Origin: CAIYRG01 sp964446945
GTDB lineage: Bacteria > Pseudomonadota > Alphaproteobacteria > Micropepsales > Micropepsaceae
DNA: 64,000 bases
Assembly (NCBI GenBank): GCA_964446945.1
Contig: CAYUQO010000016.1
Span: forward strand, 43,568-107,567
Direction: 5' to 3'
Shown here: positions 46,986 to 56,646 of the stretch, in pieces
Layout of the letters: every line of letters begins with the position of its first letter
Numbering within the stretch: position 1 is the stretch's first letter
The notes under the pieces: generated by a model
Databases searched by the model: none
Told to the model about the DNA's origin: nothing
Seen by the model: the letters and a program-made list of their open reading frames with translations, nothing else
Position numbers and translations under genes: made by a program

Positions 46986-48638
46986 ATGAGCGAAAACCTC
47001 GACAAACCCGCATCCGCACGCAAGCGCAACACCCGTCTGGCCGCCGCCGCCGTTGCCGTCGCCGCGCTGTCATTCAGCGCCGGAGGCTATGTCTTCAGTC
47101 ACAACGGCGCGTCCGGCGACAGTGCCACATCATCGGCGTACTCCGTGGTGCGTCTTCCGGAAGAGGGTTTTCGCGAGATCGCAGCGGTCACCAAGCCGGT
47201 TGCGAACGCGCCCAGATTATTGGAGCAAGGCTCACCGTTCAGTTTTGCCGATCTCGTCGAGCATGTCAGCCCGGCGGTTGTGACGGTCGTGGTTGATCGC
47301 GAAACTGCCGAACGTGGCGGCCCCGGCGGTAACCTCGACGACGTGCCGGCGCCGTTCCGTGACTTCTTCCGGCAGTTCGGTCAGGGCCAGGGCCAGGGCG
47401 GACAGGGTGGTGGCGGGCGCAATCGTCAGCAGACCTTCAAGTCCGAAGCCATGGGGTCCGGATTTATCATCGATTCCAGCGGCTATATCGTGACCAATAA
47501 CCACGTCATCGAGGACGGCAAGAAGATCACCGTCAAGATGCCCGGCACCAATGGCCGCGAATTTCAGGCGCATCTCATCGGCACCGACAAGGACACCGAC
47601 ATCGCGCTGCTGAAGGTGGACGGCGTCAGCGATCTGCCAACCGTCTCATTCGGCGATGATCACCGCCTGCGCGTCGGCGACTGGGTGGTTGCGGTCGGCA
47701 ATCCGTTCGGATTGGGCGGCACAGTTACCGCCGGTATCGTTTCGTCGATCGGCCGTGATATCGGCAGTGGGCCGTATACGGACTATCTCCAGATCGATGC
47801 TCCGATCAACCAGGGCAATTCCGGCGGTCCGACTTTCGATTTGTCGGGCCGGGTTGTCGGCATGAACACGGCCATCTTCTCGCCGTCGGGCGGTTCCGTG
47901 GGCATCGGTTTTGCCATTCCCGCCTCAACCGTGAAATCGGTTGTCGATCAGCTGCGTGAGCACGGCAATGTCGCGCGCGGCTGGCTTGGTGTTCAGATCC
48001 AGAGTCTCACGCCCGACATGGCAGCCAGCCTTGGCGTCAAGAGCGCTAAGGGTGCGATCGTTGCCAGCGTTGTCGATGACAGCCCGGCGTCAAAGGCCGG
48101 CTTCAAGCAGGGTGATGTCGTGCTCTCGCTGAACGGCAGCGATGTGGATGACAACAAGGATCTGACCCGCAAGGTTGCGTCTTTGCGCGTCGGCGAGCAG
48201 GCCAGGTTCGGAATCCTTCGCGACGGCAAGCCTTATACTCTCACGGCCCTGATCGCGAAGCGCGATGATGAGCAGCTCGCAAGCGCCGACCGGCCGGCAC
48301 AGGATCGTGCCAACCGCGCCCCGGCCCGTGAAGCCAGCACCACGGTGCTGGGACTGGGTTTGTCGGCACTCACCGACCAGGCGCGTGAGCAATATAATAT
48401 CGACGACAAGACCCGTGGCGTCGTGGTCTCGGCGGTCGATCCCAACAGCGAAGCAGCCGACAAGGGCTTCCGGCCCGGTGACGTTATTGTTGGAATCGGC
48501 AATCGCAATGTGCGCACGCCAACCGATGTCGAGCAGGGCATCGCTGAGGCCAGGAAGGCCGGGCGGGAAACCGTGTTGCTTCTGGTCGCAGGCGATCAGG
48601 GACAGCACTACGTGGCGCTGAAGGTAGCCAAAGGCTGA
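46986..48638 (+). CDS. degP: DegP/HtrA-type periplasmic serine protease
   Basis: 550 residues from the ATG at 46986 (ATG 46974 adds four). Signal/anchor region (about 18-40), protease domain with triad His in TNNHVIED, Asp in TDIALLKV and Ser in NQGNSGGPTF, then two PDZ domains (ARGWLGVQIQ and VLGLGLSALT). Degrades or refolds misfolded envelope proteins. Placed after ccm genes and before a TCS and glnE, as in rhizobia. A hairpin with ttt follows the stop. Confidence 0.96.
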   Translation: MSENLDKPASARKRNTRLAAAAVAVAALSFSAGGYVFSHNGASGDSATSSAYSVVRLPEEGFREIAAVTKPVANAPRLLEQGSPFSFADLVEHVSPAVVTVVVDRETAERGGPGGNLDDVPAPFRDFFRQFGQGQGQGGQGGGGRNRQQTFKSEAMGSGFIIDSSGYIVTNNHVIEDGKKITVKMPGTNGREFQAHLIGTDKDTDIALLKVDGVSDLPTVSFGDDHRLRVGDWVVAVGNPFGLGGTVTAGIVSSIGRDIGSGPYTDYLQIDAPINQGNSGGPTFDLSGRVVGMNTAIFSPSGGSVGIGFAIPASTVKSVVDQLREHGNVARGWLGVQIQSLTPDMAASLGVKSAKGAIVASVVDDSPASKAGFKQGDVVLSLNGSDVDDNKDLTRKVASLRVGEQARFGILRDGKPYTLTALIAKRDDEQLASADRPAQDRANRAPAREASTTVLGLGLSALTDQAREQYNIDDKTRGVVVSAVDPNSEAADKGFRPGDVIVGIGNRNVRTPTDVEQGIAEARKAGRETVLLLVAGDQGQHYVALKVAKG

Positions 48639-48643
48639 ACAAG

Positions 48644-48671
48644 TCCGCCGCCCGCTCCGGGCGGCGGATTT
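48644..48671 (+). terminator. Rho-independent terminator after degP
   Basis: Stem TCCGCCGCCC / GGGCGGCGGA, loop GCTCC, then TTTC, beginning six bases after the degP stop. The T-tract is short. Confidence 0.65.
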
Positions 48672-48674
48672 CGA

Positions 48675-48720
48675 CCACTGGCGGCGGTGTAATGGCCCTC
48701 TCCGTGCCGCCGCCAGGTGG
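48675..48720. repeat. Inverted repeat between degP and the regulator gene
   Basis: CCACTGGCGGCGG at 48675-48687 and CCGCCGCCAGGTGG at 48707-48720; complementary apart from one inserted base, loop about 19. It may form a second hairpin in the leader of the downstream regulator. Confidence 0.6.
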
Positions 48721-48770
48721 CCCTCGAGCTTCCCGGTGCCGGCATGGCATGAGTCAGGAGTAGTTCGCTT

Positions 48771-49448
48771 ATGCGCGTTCTGGTGGTCGAAGACGATCTT
48801 GAGGCGCAGCGTTACCTCGTGAAAGGCTTGAAAGAAGCCGGTCACGTCGTGGACGAAGCCTCCGACGGTGAGACCGGGCTGACCCTTGCACTGTCGCGGC
48901 CCTACGATGTTGCGATTATTGACCGGATGCTGCCGCGGCTCGACGGCCTGAAACTGGTCGAGACGCTGCGGCAGGAACGCAATACCACGCCGGTCCTGTT
49001 CCTGAGTGCGCTCTCCGATGTCGATGACCGTATCAAGGGATTGCGTGCCGGCGGCGACGACTATCTCACCAAGCCTTACGCTTTCGCCGAGTTGCTCGCC
49101 CGGCTCGATGCGCTGGTCCGCCGTCGCGACCCCGGCTCGATCAAGACCAGGGTTGCGGTTGGTGATCTCGAACTCGATCTTCTGTCGCGCACGGCGCGCC
49201 GCAACGGCTCGGCGATCGAACTGCAGCCGCGCGAATTTCGCCTTCTGGAATATCTGATGCGCCATGCCGGGCAAATCGTCACGCGGACGATGTTGCTGGA
49301 GAATGTCTGGGAATACCATTTCGATCCGCAGACCAATGTCATCGATGTGCACATTTCGCGCCTTCGCGCCAAAATCGACAAGGGTTTCGAGGCGCCGTTG
49401 CTGCACACCGTTCGCGGCGCGGGTTACATGATCCGTGCGCACGCATAA
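48771..49448 (+). CDS. OmpR-family response regulator
   Basis: 225 residues. Receiver domain (VVEDDLEAQ, Asp in AIIDRMLPRLDG, Lys in DDYLTKPY) and winged-helix effector ending in HTVRGAGYMIRAHA. Follows degP and precedes its kinase with an overlap, so it probably controls envelope-stress genes including degP; that is inference from order. Confidence 0.92.
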   Translation: MRVLVVEDDLEAQRYLVKGLKEAGHVVDEASDGETGLTLALSRPYDVAIIDRMLPRLDGLKLVETLRQERNTTPVLFLSALSDVDDRIKGLRAGGDDYLTKPYAFAELLARLDALVRRRDPGSIKTRVAVGDLELDLLSRTARRNGSAIELQPREFRLLEYLMRHAGQIVTRTMLLENVWEYHFDPQTNVIDVHISRLRAKIDKGFEAPLLHTVRGAGYMIRAHA

Positions 49449-50871
49449 GATCCTCCGCACCCAGGCTTTTCGTATCGTCGCCATTTACCTCGCGATATTC
49501 GCGCTGTCGGCGTTTGCCCTCGTGGCCTTTGTCTACTGGAATACCGCGCGCGTTCTTGACCGCGAAACCGATGCGACGATTCAGGCAGAGGTGACCGGTC
49601 TCGTCGAACAGTATCAGCGGCTGCCGTTTTACACCTTCACCGACGTCATAATTGGCCGGTCGGTCCGCGGCGATGAAGGCCTCTACCTGCTCGCCAACAA
49701 CAATCACCGGGTGATCGCAGGCAATCTCGACTCATGGCCGCAAATCAGCCCCGCCGAAAACGGACTGGTTGAATTTTCCTATCAGCGGCGGATCGGGGCA
49801 ACGACACAGCTGCGCAAGGCACGCGGCGAGGTATTCATGCTGGCGCAGGGCTTCTACCTGCTGGTTGCCCGCGATGTCGACGAGCGCCGCCAGCTCGAAT
49901 CGGTGTTTCAGACCGCTCTCCTGTGGGGCACCGGCCTCATGATCCTGATCGGCCTCGCGGGCGGATTTCTCATCAGCCGGCGTGTGCTTGCGCGGTTGGA
50001 CGTGATCAACCGCACGAGTGGACAGATCATTCAGGGCGACCTGACGCAGCGCGTTCCGGAGGGCCATGGCGGCGACGAATTTGACGATCTGGCCCATAAC
50101 TTGAACCGCATGCTCGACCGTATTGAGAGGCTGCTGCGCGGAATTCGCGAGGTTTCGGACAATGTCGCGCACGATCTGCGCTCTCCGCTCAACCGCCTGC
50201 GCAACCGCCTCGAACTTGCCGCCATGCACCAGCCGCCCGATTCCGAAACGGCGCGCGACATCGATGCCGCAGTTCAGGAAACCGATCGGCTCATTGGAAC
50301 ATTCAATTCGCTCCTGCTGATCGCCGAGGCCGAAGCGGGCAGCGTCCGCGAGACCATGCACGAGATCAGCCTGACCGATGTGATCGAAGGCGTGGGCGAG
50401 CTATATTGTCCGTTAGCGGAGGAAAAGGGGCAGCATTTTTCCGTTTCCATTCCGCCGGGCGGCGCGGTGATTCGCGGCAACCGCAATCTTATCTCCCAGG
50501 CGCTCGCCAATCTGGTCGATAATGCAATCAAATATACGCCGGCGGGTGGACATGTTTCGGTCGTTCTCGACAATTCCGGCGATCAGGCCGTTCTCAAGGT
50601 CGACGATGACGGGCCCGGAATACCGCCTGCAGACCGCGAGCGGGTCACCCAACGCTTCGTGCGCCTCGAGTCCAGCCGCAATTCGCCGGGCACGGGCCTC
50701 GGATTGAGCCTCGTTGCCGCCGTTGCAAGGCTTCACGAAGGCCGGCTGGGTTTCGGCGACAATCAACCCGGTCTGCGGGCGACACTGTCATTCCGCAGGG
50801 TCGGCGACGAACCGCGCCTGACCAAAGTTTCGACACCGGAATTGCTTCCGCAACCCGAACCGGTCGGTTAA
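49435..50871 (+). CDS. Sensor histidine kinase
   Basis: 478 residues; GTG start overlapping the regulator stop by 14 bases. Two membrane helices (about 12-32 and 165-187) around a periplasmic domain, HAMP, H-box DNVAHDLRSPLNRLRNRLE and the N, G1 and G2 boxes (NLVDNAIKYTP, DDGPGIP, GTGLGLSLV). EnvZ/CpxA-like architecture. Partner of the preceding regulator. Confidence 0.92.
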   Translation: MRTHKILRTQAFRIVAIYLAIFALSAFALVAFVYWNTARVLDRETDATIQAEVTGLVEQYQRLPFYTFTDVIIGRSVRGDEGLYLLANNNHRVIAGNLDSWPQISPAENGLVEFSYQRRIGATTQLRKARGEVFMLAQGFYLLVARDVDERRQLESVFQTALLWGTGLMILIGLAGGFLISRRVLARLDVINRTSGQIIQGDLTQRVPEGHGGDEFDDLAHNLNRMLDRIERLLRGIREVSDNVAHDLRSPLNRLRNRLELAAMHQPPDSETARDIDAAVQETDRLIGTFNSLLLIAEAEAGSVRETMHEISLTDVIEGVGELYCPLAEEKGQHFSVSIPPGGAVIRGNRNLISQALANLVDNAIKYTPAGGHVSVVLDNSGDQAVLKVDDDGPGIPPADRERVTQRFVRLESSRNSPGTGLGLSLVAAVARLHEGRLGFGDNQPGLRATLSFRRVGDEPRLTKVSTPELLPQPEPVG

Positions 50872-50877
50872 GCGAGC

Positions 50878-53757
50878 TTGCCGTTCGGTCCGCAGCCCGC
50901 ACTTCCGCCGGTTTTTGATCCGGCGCGCGCGGCGCGCACGCTGGACACGCTTGAATCAGTCGCGCCGCGGCTCGCATCGCGTGACAGCTGCCGGTCCGTT
51001 CTGGCAGCGGCGTCGGGCAACAGTGCGTTTCTCGCGCGCTCAATTCTCAAGGAGCCGGAATTTCTCGAACGCCTGTTTGACGGCGAGCCCGATTGTCAAC
51101 TCGAATACCTGCTGTCCGAAGCAAGATCGGCGGGTGAAGAGGATACATTCGCTGCGGCTCAGGCCCGGTTGCGCGTTGCCAAGCGGCGCGCGGCACTCGC
51201 GATAGCCTTTTCAGACATCGCCGGAATCTCCGGTCTGGATGCCAGCATGGAGCATCTGACGCGGTTTGCCGATGCCTGTGTCGCGGGCGCGCTGCAGTAT
51301 GAACTTGGCGCCGAATCCCGGCGCGAAAACCGCGCTCAGAGAGTCAAAGCCGGAGAGTGCGGTCTCATCGTGCTCGCCATGGGCAAAATGGGCGCGTTCG
51401 AACTGAATTATTCCAGCGACATCGATCTGATCGTGTTTTTCGATGAGAGCCGTTTTCCGTTTGCGCGCGGCGGCGATCGCCAGCAGGCGGCAGTCTCGAT
51501 CGTCAAGGGAATGGTCAAGCTGCTGTCCGAGGCAACCGTCGACGGTTATGTCTTCCGCACCGATTTGCGCCTGCGCCCCGATGCAGGTTCCACGCAGGTT
51601 GCGATCTCAACCGCGGCTGCCGAAGCCTATTACGAGGCCATGGGACAGAATTGGGAACGGGCGGCGTGGATCAAGGCCCGGCAATGCGCCGGTGACCGCG
51701 AGTGCGGCGAGGCTCTGCTCAAGCACATGGAGCCGTTCATCTGGCGCAAGCATCTCGACTATGCCGCGATCAGCGACATTCATTCCATCAAGCGGCAGAT
51801 TCACAGCCATGGCGGTCACAGCCGCATCGCGGTGGCGGGACACAATATCAAGCTGGGCCGCGGTGGAATTCGTGAGATCGAATTCTTTGTGCAGACACAA
51901 CAGCTCATCCTGGGCGGACGCGATCCCGGCTTGCGTGTGCCGTCGACACTTGGAGCGCTTGCGGCGCTGAGTGCCCGCGGCCAGATCTCGCCCGAGGCAA
52001 AGCGTGAATTGTCGGAGGCCTATATCTTTCTCCGCATGGTCGAGCACCGGCTGCAGATGATTGAAGATCAGCAGACGCATCTTCTGCCGAAATCACCCGA
52101 CGGACTCGACCATGTCGCGCGATTTGCAGGCTTCGATGACACCAATCGATTCGAGGAGGCGCTGCGGGCACATCTGGAAAACGTCCAGAAGCACTACGCG
52201 CATTTGTTCGAAAGTGAAGAACCTCTGTCGGATCGGACCGGCAGCCTCGTTTTCACTGGTGTCGAGGAGGACCCTGAGACTGTTGCGACGCTGTCGGGCA
52301 TGGGTTTTACCAATGCGCAGGCGATTTCCGCGGTCATTCGCGGCTGGCATCACGGCCGGATTCGCGCCACACGCAGCGAACGCGCGCGGGAACTTCTGAC
52401 CAGGCTCATGCCCGCACTTTTGAAAGCGCTGTCGCAAACTGCCGATCCCTATTCTGCCTTTATGCATTTCGACCGGTTTCTGGGCGGTCTTCCGGCGGGC
52501 GTGCAGCTCTTTTCCGTGCTGCTTGCCAATCGGCGTTTGCTGGATCTGTTGGCCGAAATCGCAGGCTCGGCTCCGCGGCTATCGGATTACCTGGGACGCA
52601 ATCCCGGCGTGCTCGATCCGCTGACCGATCCGGAATTTCTGGCGCAGTCGCCTTCCCCGGATCAGCTGACTGCAAGTTTCGCCAATGCGGTCGCGGGCCA
52701 GCAATACGAGAGCGCTCTCGATGCAGCGCGCCGTTTCGCAAAAGAGGAGATGTTTCGGGTCGGCGCGCGGCTGATCTTCGGCTCTGCGCCGGCGAGTGAT
52801 GCGGGCCCAGCCTATTCAGCGGTTGCAGAGACCATCATTGCCGGATTGCAGGCGCAGGTGGAGAACCATATTGCCAAAGCACATGGCATTGTGCCGGGCG
52901 GGGCTGTGGCGGTGATTGCGCTTGGAAAGCTCGGCGGCCGCGAAATGACCGCAACATCGGATTTGGATCTGGTTTTCATTTACACCCACGATCCGGACGC
53001 AACCACATCGGCGGGAAGTGACAAACCGCTTCCGGTCAGCAGCTATTTCGGACGTTATGCCCAGCGATTCATTGCTGCCTTGACCGCGCTCACCGCCGAG
53101 GGCCGCCTGTTCGACGTCGATATGCGGCTGCGCCCTTCGGGCAATCAGGGTCCGGTCGCGGTGAGTTTGGACAGATTCATCGACTATCATCGCGAAAACG
53201 CGTGGACCTGGGAAAAACTGGCGCTGACGCGCGCGCGCGTCGTGGCCGGCCCTCATTGGTTCAGCGCACGCATCAGCGAAGCAATCGCGTCGCTGCTTTC
53301 AGGGCCGGCCGAGCAAGCGCGAATTCGCGCAGATGCGCGATCCATGCGGCAAAGACTGGAGGGGCAGTTTCCCGCGCGCTCGGCCTGGGATCTGAAATTT
53401 ACTGCCGGCGGGCTGGTGGATATCGAGTTCTGCATTCAGGTCCTGCAGCTCTGCCATTCCGACAGGCCCGCGGTGTTTGACCAGAACACGATCGGAGCCG
53501 CGGACAAACTGATGAAGGCGGGGCTGCTTGAGCGGGCCGATCATCACGCGCTGACGACGGCAGCGCTCCTGCAGCAGGAATTGACCCAGGTATTGCGGGT
53601 TGCGACGGAGGGCGAGTTTCGTCCGGACGCTGCGAGCGCCGGACTGAGGGCGTTGCTGGCGCGCGTCGGTGGCGTGTCCGGTTTTCCCGATCTGGAAGCG
53701 CTGCTGCATCGGCGCCAGGCCACAGCGCGTGCCGTCTTTGGACGGATGATTGGTTAG
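50878..53757 (+). CDS. glnE: Bifunctional glutamine synthetase adenylyltransferase/deadenylase
   Basis: 959 residues, TTG start six bases after the kinase stop; slightly shorter than E. coli GlnE. Two nucleotidyltransferase domains: N-terminal SSDIDLIVFFD (deadenylase) and C-terminal GGREMTATSDLDLVFIYTH (adenylyltransferase), with FTAGGLVDIEF in the second half. Modifies glutamine synthetase in response to PII signals. Its place behind degP-TCS is conserved in rhizobia. Confidence 0.96.
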   Translation: MPFGPQPALPPVFDPARAARTLDTLESVAPRLASRDSCRSVLAAASGNSAFLARSILKEPEFLERLFDGEPDCQLEYLLSEARSAGEEDTFAAAQARLRVAKRRAALAIAFSDIAGISGLDASMEHLTRFADACVAGALQYELGAESRRENRAQRVKAGECGLIVLAMGKMGAFELNYSSDIDLIVFFDESRFPFARGGDRQQAAVSIVKGMVKLLSEATVDGYVFRTDLRLRPDAGSTQVAISTAAAEAYYEAMGQNWERAAWIKARQCAGDRECGEALLKHMEPFIWRKHLDYAAISDIHSIKRQIHSHGGHSRIAVAGHNIKLGRGGIREIEFFVQTQQLILGGRDPGLRVPSTLGALAALSARGQISPEAKRELSEAYIFLRMVEHRLQMIEDQQTHLLPKSPDGLDHVARFAGFDDTNRFEEALRAHLENVQKHYAHLFESEEPLSDRTGSLVFTGVEEDPETVATLSGMGFTNAQAISAVIRGWHHGRIRATRSERARELLTRLMPALLKALSQTADPYSAFMHFDRFLGGLPAGVQLFSVLLANRRLLDLLAEIAGSAPRLSDYLGRNPGVLDPLTDPEFLAQSPSPDQLTASFANAVAGQQYESALDAARRFAKEEMFRVGARLIFGSAPASDAGPAYSAVAETIIAGLQAQVENHIAKAHGIVPGGAVAVIALGKLGGREMTATSDLDLVFIYTHDPDATTSAGSDKPLPVSSYFGRYAQRFIAALTALTAEGRLFDVDMRLRPSGNQGPVAVSLDRFIDYHRENAWTWEKLALTRARVVAGPHWFSARISEAIASLLSGPAEQARIRADARSMRQRLEGQFPARSAWDLKFTAGGLVDIEFCIQVLQLCHSDRPAVFDQNTIGAADKLMKAGLLERADHHALTTAALLQQELTQVLRVATEGEFRPDAASAGLRALLARVGGVSGFPDLEALLHRRQATARAVFGRMIG

Positions 53758-53760
53758 GCT

Positions 53761-54840
53761 TTAATCGGGAAGCAGCAGGATTCCGCTGGACGGAAGGACG
53801 ACATAGAGCGAATCTGTTCGTTGCTGCATGATTGCATCCGGCCGCAGCATCACCGTCGCCGGAATTCTTCCTTCACCGACTGTCAGCCTGATCTGACTGC
53901 GATCGCCCAAATACTGCATGGATTCGACATGCGCGGTCGCAGATCCCGTGACTGGCACGTCTGACAGCAGCAATTTTTCCGGCCTTATTGCGATGGTCAC
54001 CGGTGCGCCGGGCACGAGATGATCCGCTCCATTTTTCGGCACCGGCAAATGTCCAAAGTCAGGCACATCAACGACGACACTGGCGCCGTCCGGCCCAATC
54101 ACCCGGCCGTGGAAAAAATTCATCGTACCGATGAAGGACGCGACTGCACGCGAATTGGGCAACTCATAAATCGTTTTTGGGTCGGCCACCTGAAGCACGC
54201 GCCCATGCTGCATGACGGCAATGCGGTCGGACATCGCCAGCGCTTCTTCCTGATCGTGGGTGACGAAGAGAAAACTGATGCCGACCTCACGCTGTATCTG
54301 CCGCAGTTCCGTTTGCATGTTCTCGCGCAGGTGCTTGTCGAGCGCGCCCAATGGTTCATCCAGGAGAAGCAGTTTCGGCCGCTTCACCAGTGCCCGCGCC
54401 AGCGCGACGCGTTGCCTCTCACCGCCCGAAAGTTCATGCGGCCGCCGCCGCGCGTAACCCGGAAGCGAAATGAGGTGAAGCGCCTCTGTCACCCGCCGCT
54501 CGCGTTCGGCGGCGGTTATTCGTTCCGAGCGCAATCCGTATGCGATATTTTCGGCCACGTTGAGATGCGGGAATATCGCATAGGACTGGAAGACCGTATT
54601 GACCGGCCGTTTTTCCGGCGGATGTGCGGTGACATCTTCGCCGTCGATGTGAACCGTGCCACTGTCCGGCCGGATGAAACCACCGATCAGACGCAACAGC
54701 GTGGTCTTGCCGCAGCCTGATGGACCGAGCAGCGAAAAAAACTCACCGCGCGCAACCACAAAACCGGCATCGTCGACCGCGAGACGGCCATTGAATGCTT
54801 TCGCGAGATTCCGGATTTCCAAAAGCGGCGGCGAGGTCAT
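53761..54840 (-). CDS. Spermidine/putrescine-type ABC ATPase
   Basis: 359 residues from ATG 54840, two bases after the permease stop. Walker A GPSGCGKTT, signature LSGGERQRVALARAL, Walker B LLLLDEPLGALDK, H-loop FVTHDQEEAL, then a C-terminal TOBE domain (from about 290). The FQSYAIFPHLNVAENIAYGL wording is PotA-like. Powers the import with the two permeases upstream; the matching binding protein is at 61358. Confidence 0.93.
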   Translation of the reverse strand: MTSPPLLEIRNLAKAFNGRLAVDDAGFVVARGEFFSLLGPSGCGKTTLLRLIGGFIRPDSGTVHIDGEDVTAHPPEKRPVNTVFQSYAIFPHLNVAENIAYGLRSERITAAERERRVTEALHLISLPGYARRRPHELSGGERQRVALARALVKRPKLLLLDEPLGALDKHLRENMQTELRQIQREVGISFLFVTHDQEEALAMSDRIAVMQHGRVLQVADPKTIYELPNSRAVASFIGTMNFFHGRVIGPDGASVVVDVPDFGHLPVPKNGADHLVPGAPVTIAIRPEKLLLSDVPVTGSATAHVESMQYLGDRSQIRLTVGEGRIPATVMLRPDAIMQQRTDSLYVVLPSSGILLLPD

Positions 54841-54842
54841 CT

Positions 54843-55652
54843 TCAAATCGCCGCCGATGGCGATGGTGGCACGCCCCGGCGGCGCATCCATTCCGCGCAG
54901 ATGACGAGCAGGGTTGAAGCCAGCAGAATCGTCGAGCCGAGTGCCAGAACATTCGGCAGTTTGTAGGGAAAGCGCAATTCACCCCAGATATAGACGGGCA
55001 GGGTGGTGTCGGTGCCGCACAGGAAAAAGGCGATCAGGAAGTCGTCGAATGACACCACAAAAGTCAAAATCAGACTGGCGGCGATCCCCGGCAGAACCAG
55101 CGGCAATGTCACACGGAAGAACGTCATCCACGCATTCTCCCCGAGATCACGGGAAGCTTCTTCGAGAGTGAGATCGAATCCCTCGAATCGCGACAGCAGG
55201 ACCCCGGCGGCGAAGGGCAGACAGAGGGCGAGATGGCCGAAAATCACGGTTGCGAGCGAAAGCGGGATCACGAGCCGCGTCATCAGGATCAGCAGCGAGA
55301 TTCCGAGAACGATGTCAGGGATGAACAAAGGGAGATTGACGAATCCGGTGATAAGCCGGCGCGCGGGAATCCCGCGTGTGAGCACCTGCGCAATGGTCAA
55401 GCCGAGGAGCGTCGAAGTGAGCGCGGCAGCCATGCCGACTTTCAGCGAGTTGAACAATGCAACGCGCATATCGTCGTCCGCCGCCATCGCCGAGTACCAT
55501 TTGCCGGTAAAACCCGACAACGGAAATGCAACAAAGACCGAGTCGTTGAAGGAAAACAGCGGCAACAGGAGGACCGGCCCATAGAGGAACAGAAGGTAAA
55601 AGCTCACGTAAACCGCGGCTCTTCCTCCATGCGTATGCGCAGCGCGGATCAC
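54843..55652 (-). CDS. Spermidine/putrescine-type ABC permease (PotC-like)
   Basis: 269 residues from GTG 55652, which overlaps the stop of the first permease (GTGA). Six membrane segments and the EAA loop LEEASRDLGENAWMTFFRVTLPLVLPG; VSFDDFLIAFFL after it is typical of PotC. Works as a pair with the PotB-like gene upstream. Confidence 0.92.
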   Translation of the reverse strand: MIRAAHTHGGRAAVYVSFYLLFLYGPVLLLPLFSFNDSVFVAFPLSGFTGKWYSAMAADDDMRVALFNSLKVGMAAALTSTLLGLTIAQVLTRGIPARRLITGFVNLPLFIPDIVLGISLLILMTRLVIPLSLATVIFGHLALCLPFAAGVLLSRFEGFDLTLEEASRDLGENAWMTFFRVTLPLVLPGIAASLILTFVVSFDDFLIAFFLCGTDTTLPVYIWGELRFPYKLPNVLALGSTILLASTLLVICAEWMRRRGVPPSPSAAI

Positions 55653-56509
55653 CGGATGCGACTCGCAGCGCGCCTGGCGCCCGCGGCGGCAAGGACGCTC
55701 AACAATGACACTGCGGCAATGGTTGCGATTGCCAATGCGGCGCCCAGCGGCCAATTGTCTGCGCGCCCGAATTGCGCCTGAATGAGATTGGCGATCATCA
55801 ATCCGTTTGCGCCACCGACCAGCGACGGCGTGACATAGTCGCCGGTCGCCGGAATGAAGATCAGCACGAATGCCGCAATCACGCCGCTCATGGACAGCGG
55901 CAGCGTGACCCGCAAGAACCGCTTCGCCGGCGTATCGCCGAGATCGGCGGCGGCTTCCAGCAGCGCCGGATCGATCTTTTCGAGCGATACGTAGATCGGC
56001 AAAACCGCAAATGGCGCGTAACCATGGATCAGCGTCAGAACTACGGCCACCGGATTGTAAAGCAGGAATGCTACGGGCGCGGTGACAAGGTGCAATGCGA
56101 TAAGGCCCGAATTGATCACGCCGTTATAGCCGAGGATCACTTTCCAGGCGAAAACCCGTAAGAGATAGCTGGTCCAGAATGGAATCGTGACCAGCAGCAG
56201 CCAGAGGAATTTCGCACGCGCACGAAAGGCGATGAACCACGCCACTGGATAGGCAAGGATGATTGCTGTTACTGATGCCAGCGCGGCAATCGCCAGCGAG
56301 CGAAGGAAAACAACTGCGAAACCGGGGTCGCTCAGAATCGCCGCATAGCCCGCCAGAGTAAAATGGGTATCTATGAACAGGCCGCGCTGGGTCCAGAAAC
56401 TGTAGGCCAGCAACAGCGCGAGAGGCGCAGCCATCGTGAATACCAGGACTGCCATCGCGGGGGCGAGCAATAGGTAGCCCCGAGTTGAGCGCCCCGGGCC
56501 GGGTGTCAT
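55649..56509 (-). CDS. Spermidine/putrescine-type ABC permease (PotB-like)
   Basis: 286 residues, ATG. Six membrane segments and the loop LLEAAADLGDTPAKRFLRVTLPLSMSG. First gene of the B-C-A operon. Together with the distant binding protein at 61358 it should import polyamines or a related cation. Confidence 0.92.
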   Translation of the reverse strand: MTPGPGRSTRGYLLLAPAMAVLVFTMAAPLALLLAYSFWTQRGLFIDTHFTLAGYAAILSDPGFAVVFLRSLAIAALASVTAIILAYPVAWFIAFRARAKFLWLLLVTIPFWTSYLLRVFAWKVILGYNGVINSGLIALHLVTAPVAFLLYNPVAVVLTLIHGYAPFAVLPIYVSLEKIDPALLEAAADLGDTPAKRFLRVTLPLSMSGVIAAFVLIFIPATGDYVTPSLVGGANGLMIANLIQAQFGRADNWPLGAALAIATIAAVSLLSVLAAAGARRAASRIR

Positions 56510-56646
56510 GCGCGTGCCGTCCCGCGAAGATTTTTTCTGGATTGCATGCGAATTGAGTTCGCTGTCATTCGAATCTGGAGGTTATACGGAGGATCAGCGA
56601 AGTCGAGAACCTTTGTGGATCATGCCCCGGCTGGCATAATCACCGC

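Noticed and set aside
48090..49484. 464-residue minus-strand ORF over degP and the regulator
   Set aside because: Antisense shadow of two well-supported genes; low-complexity translation without motifs.
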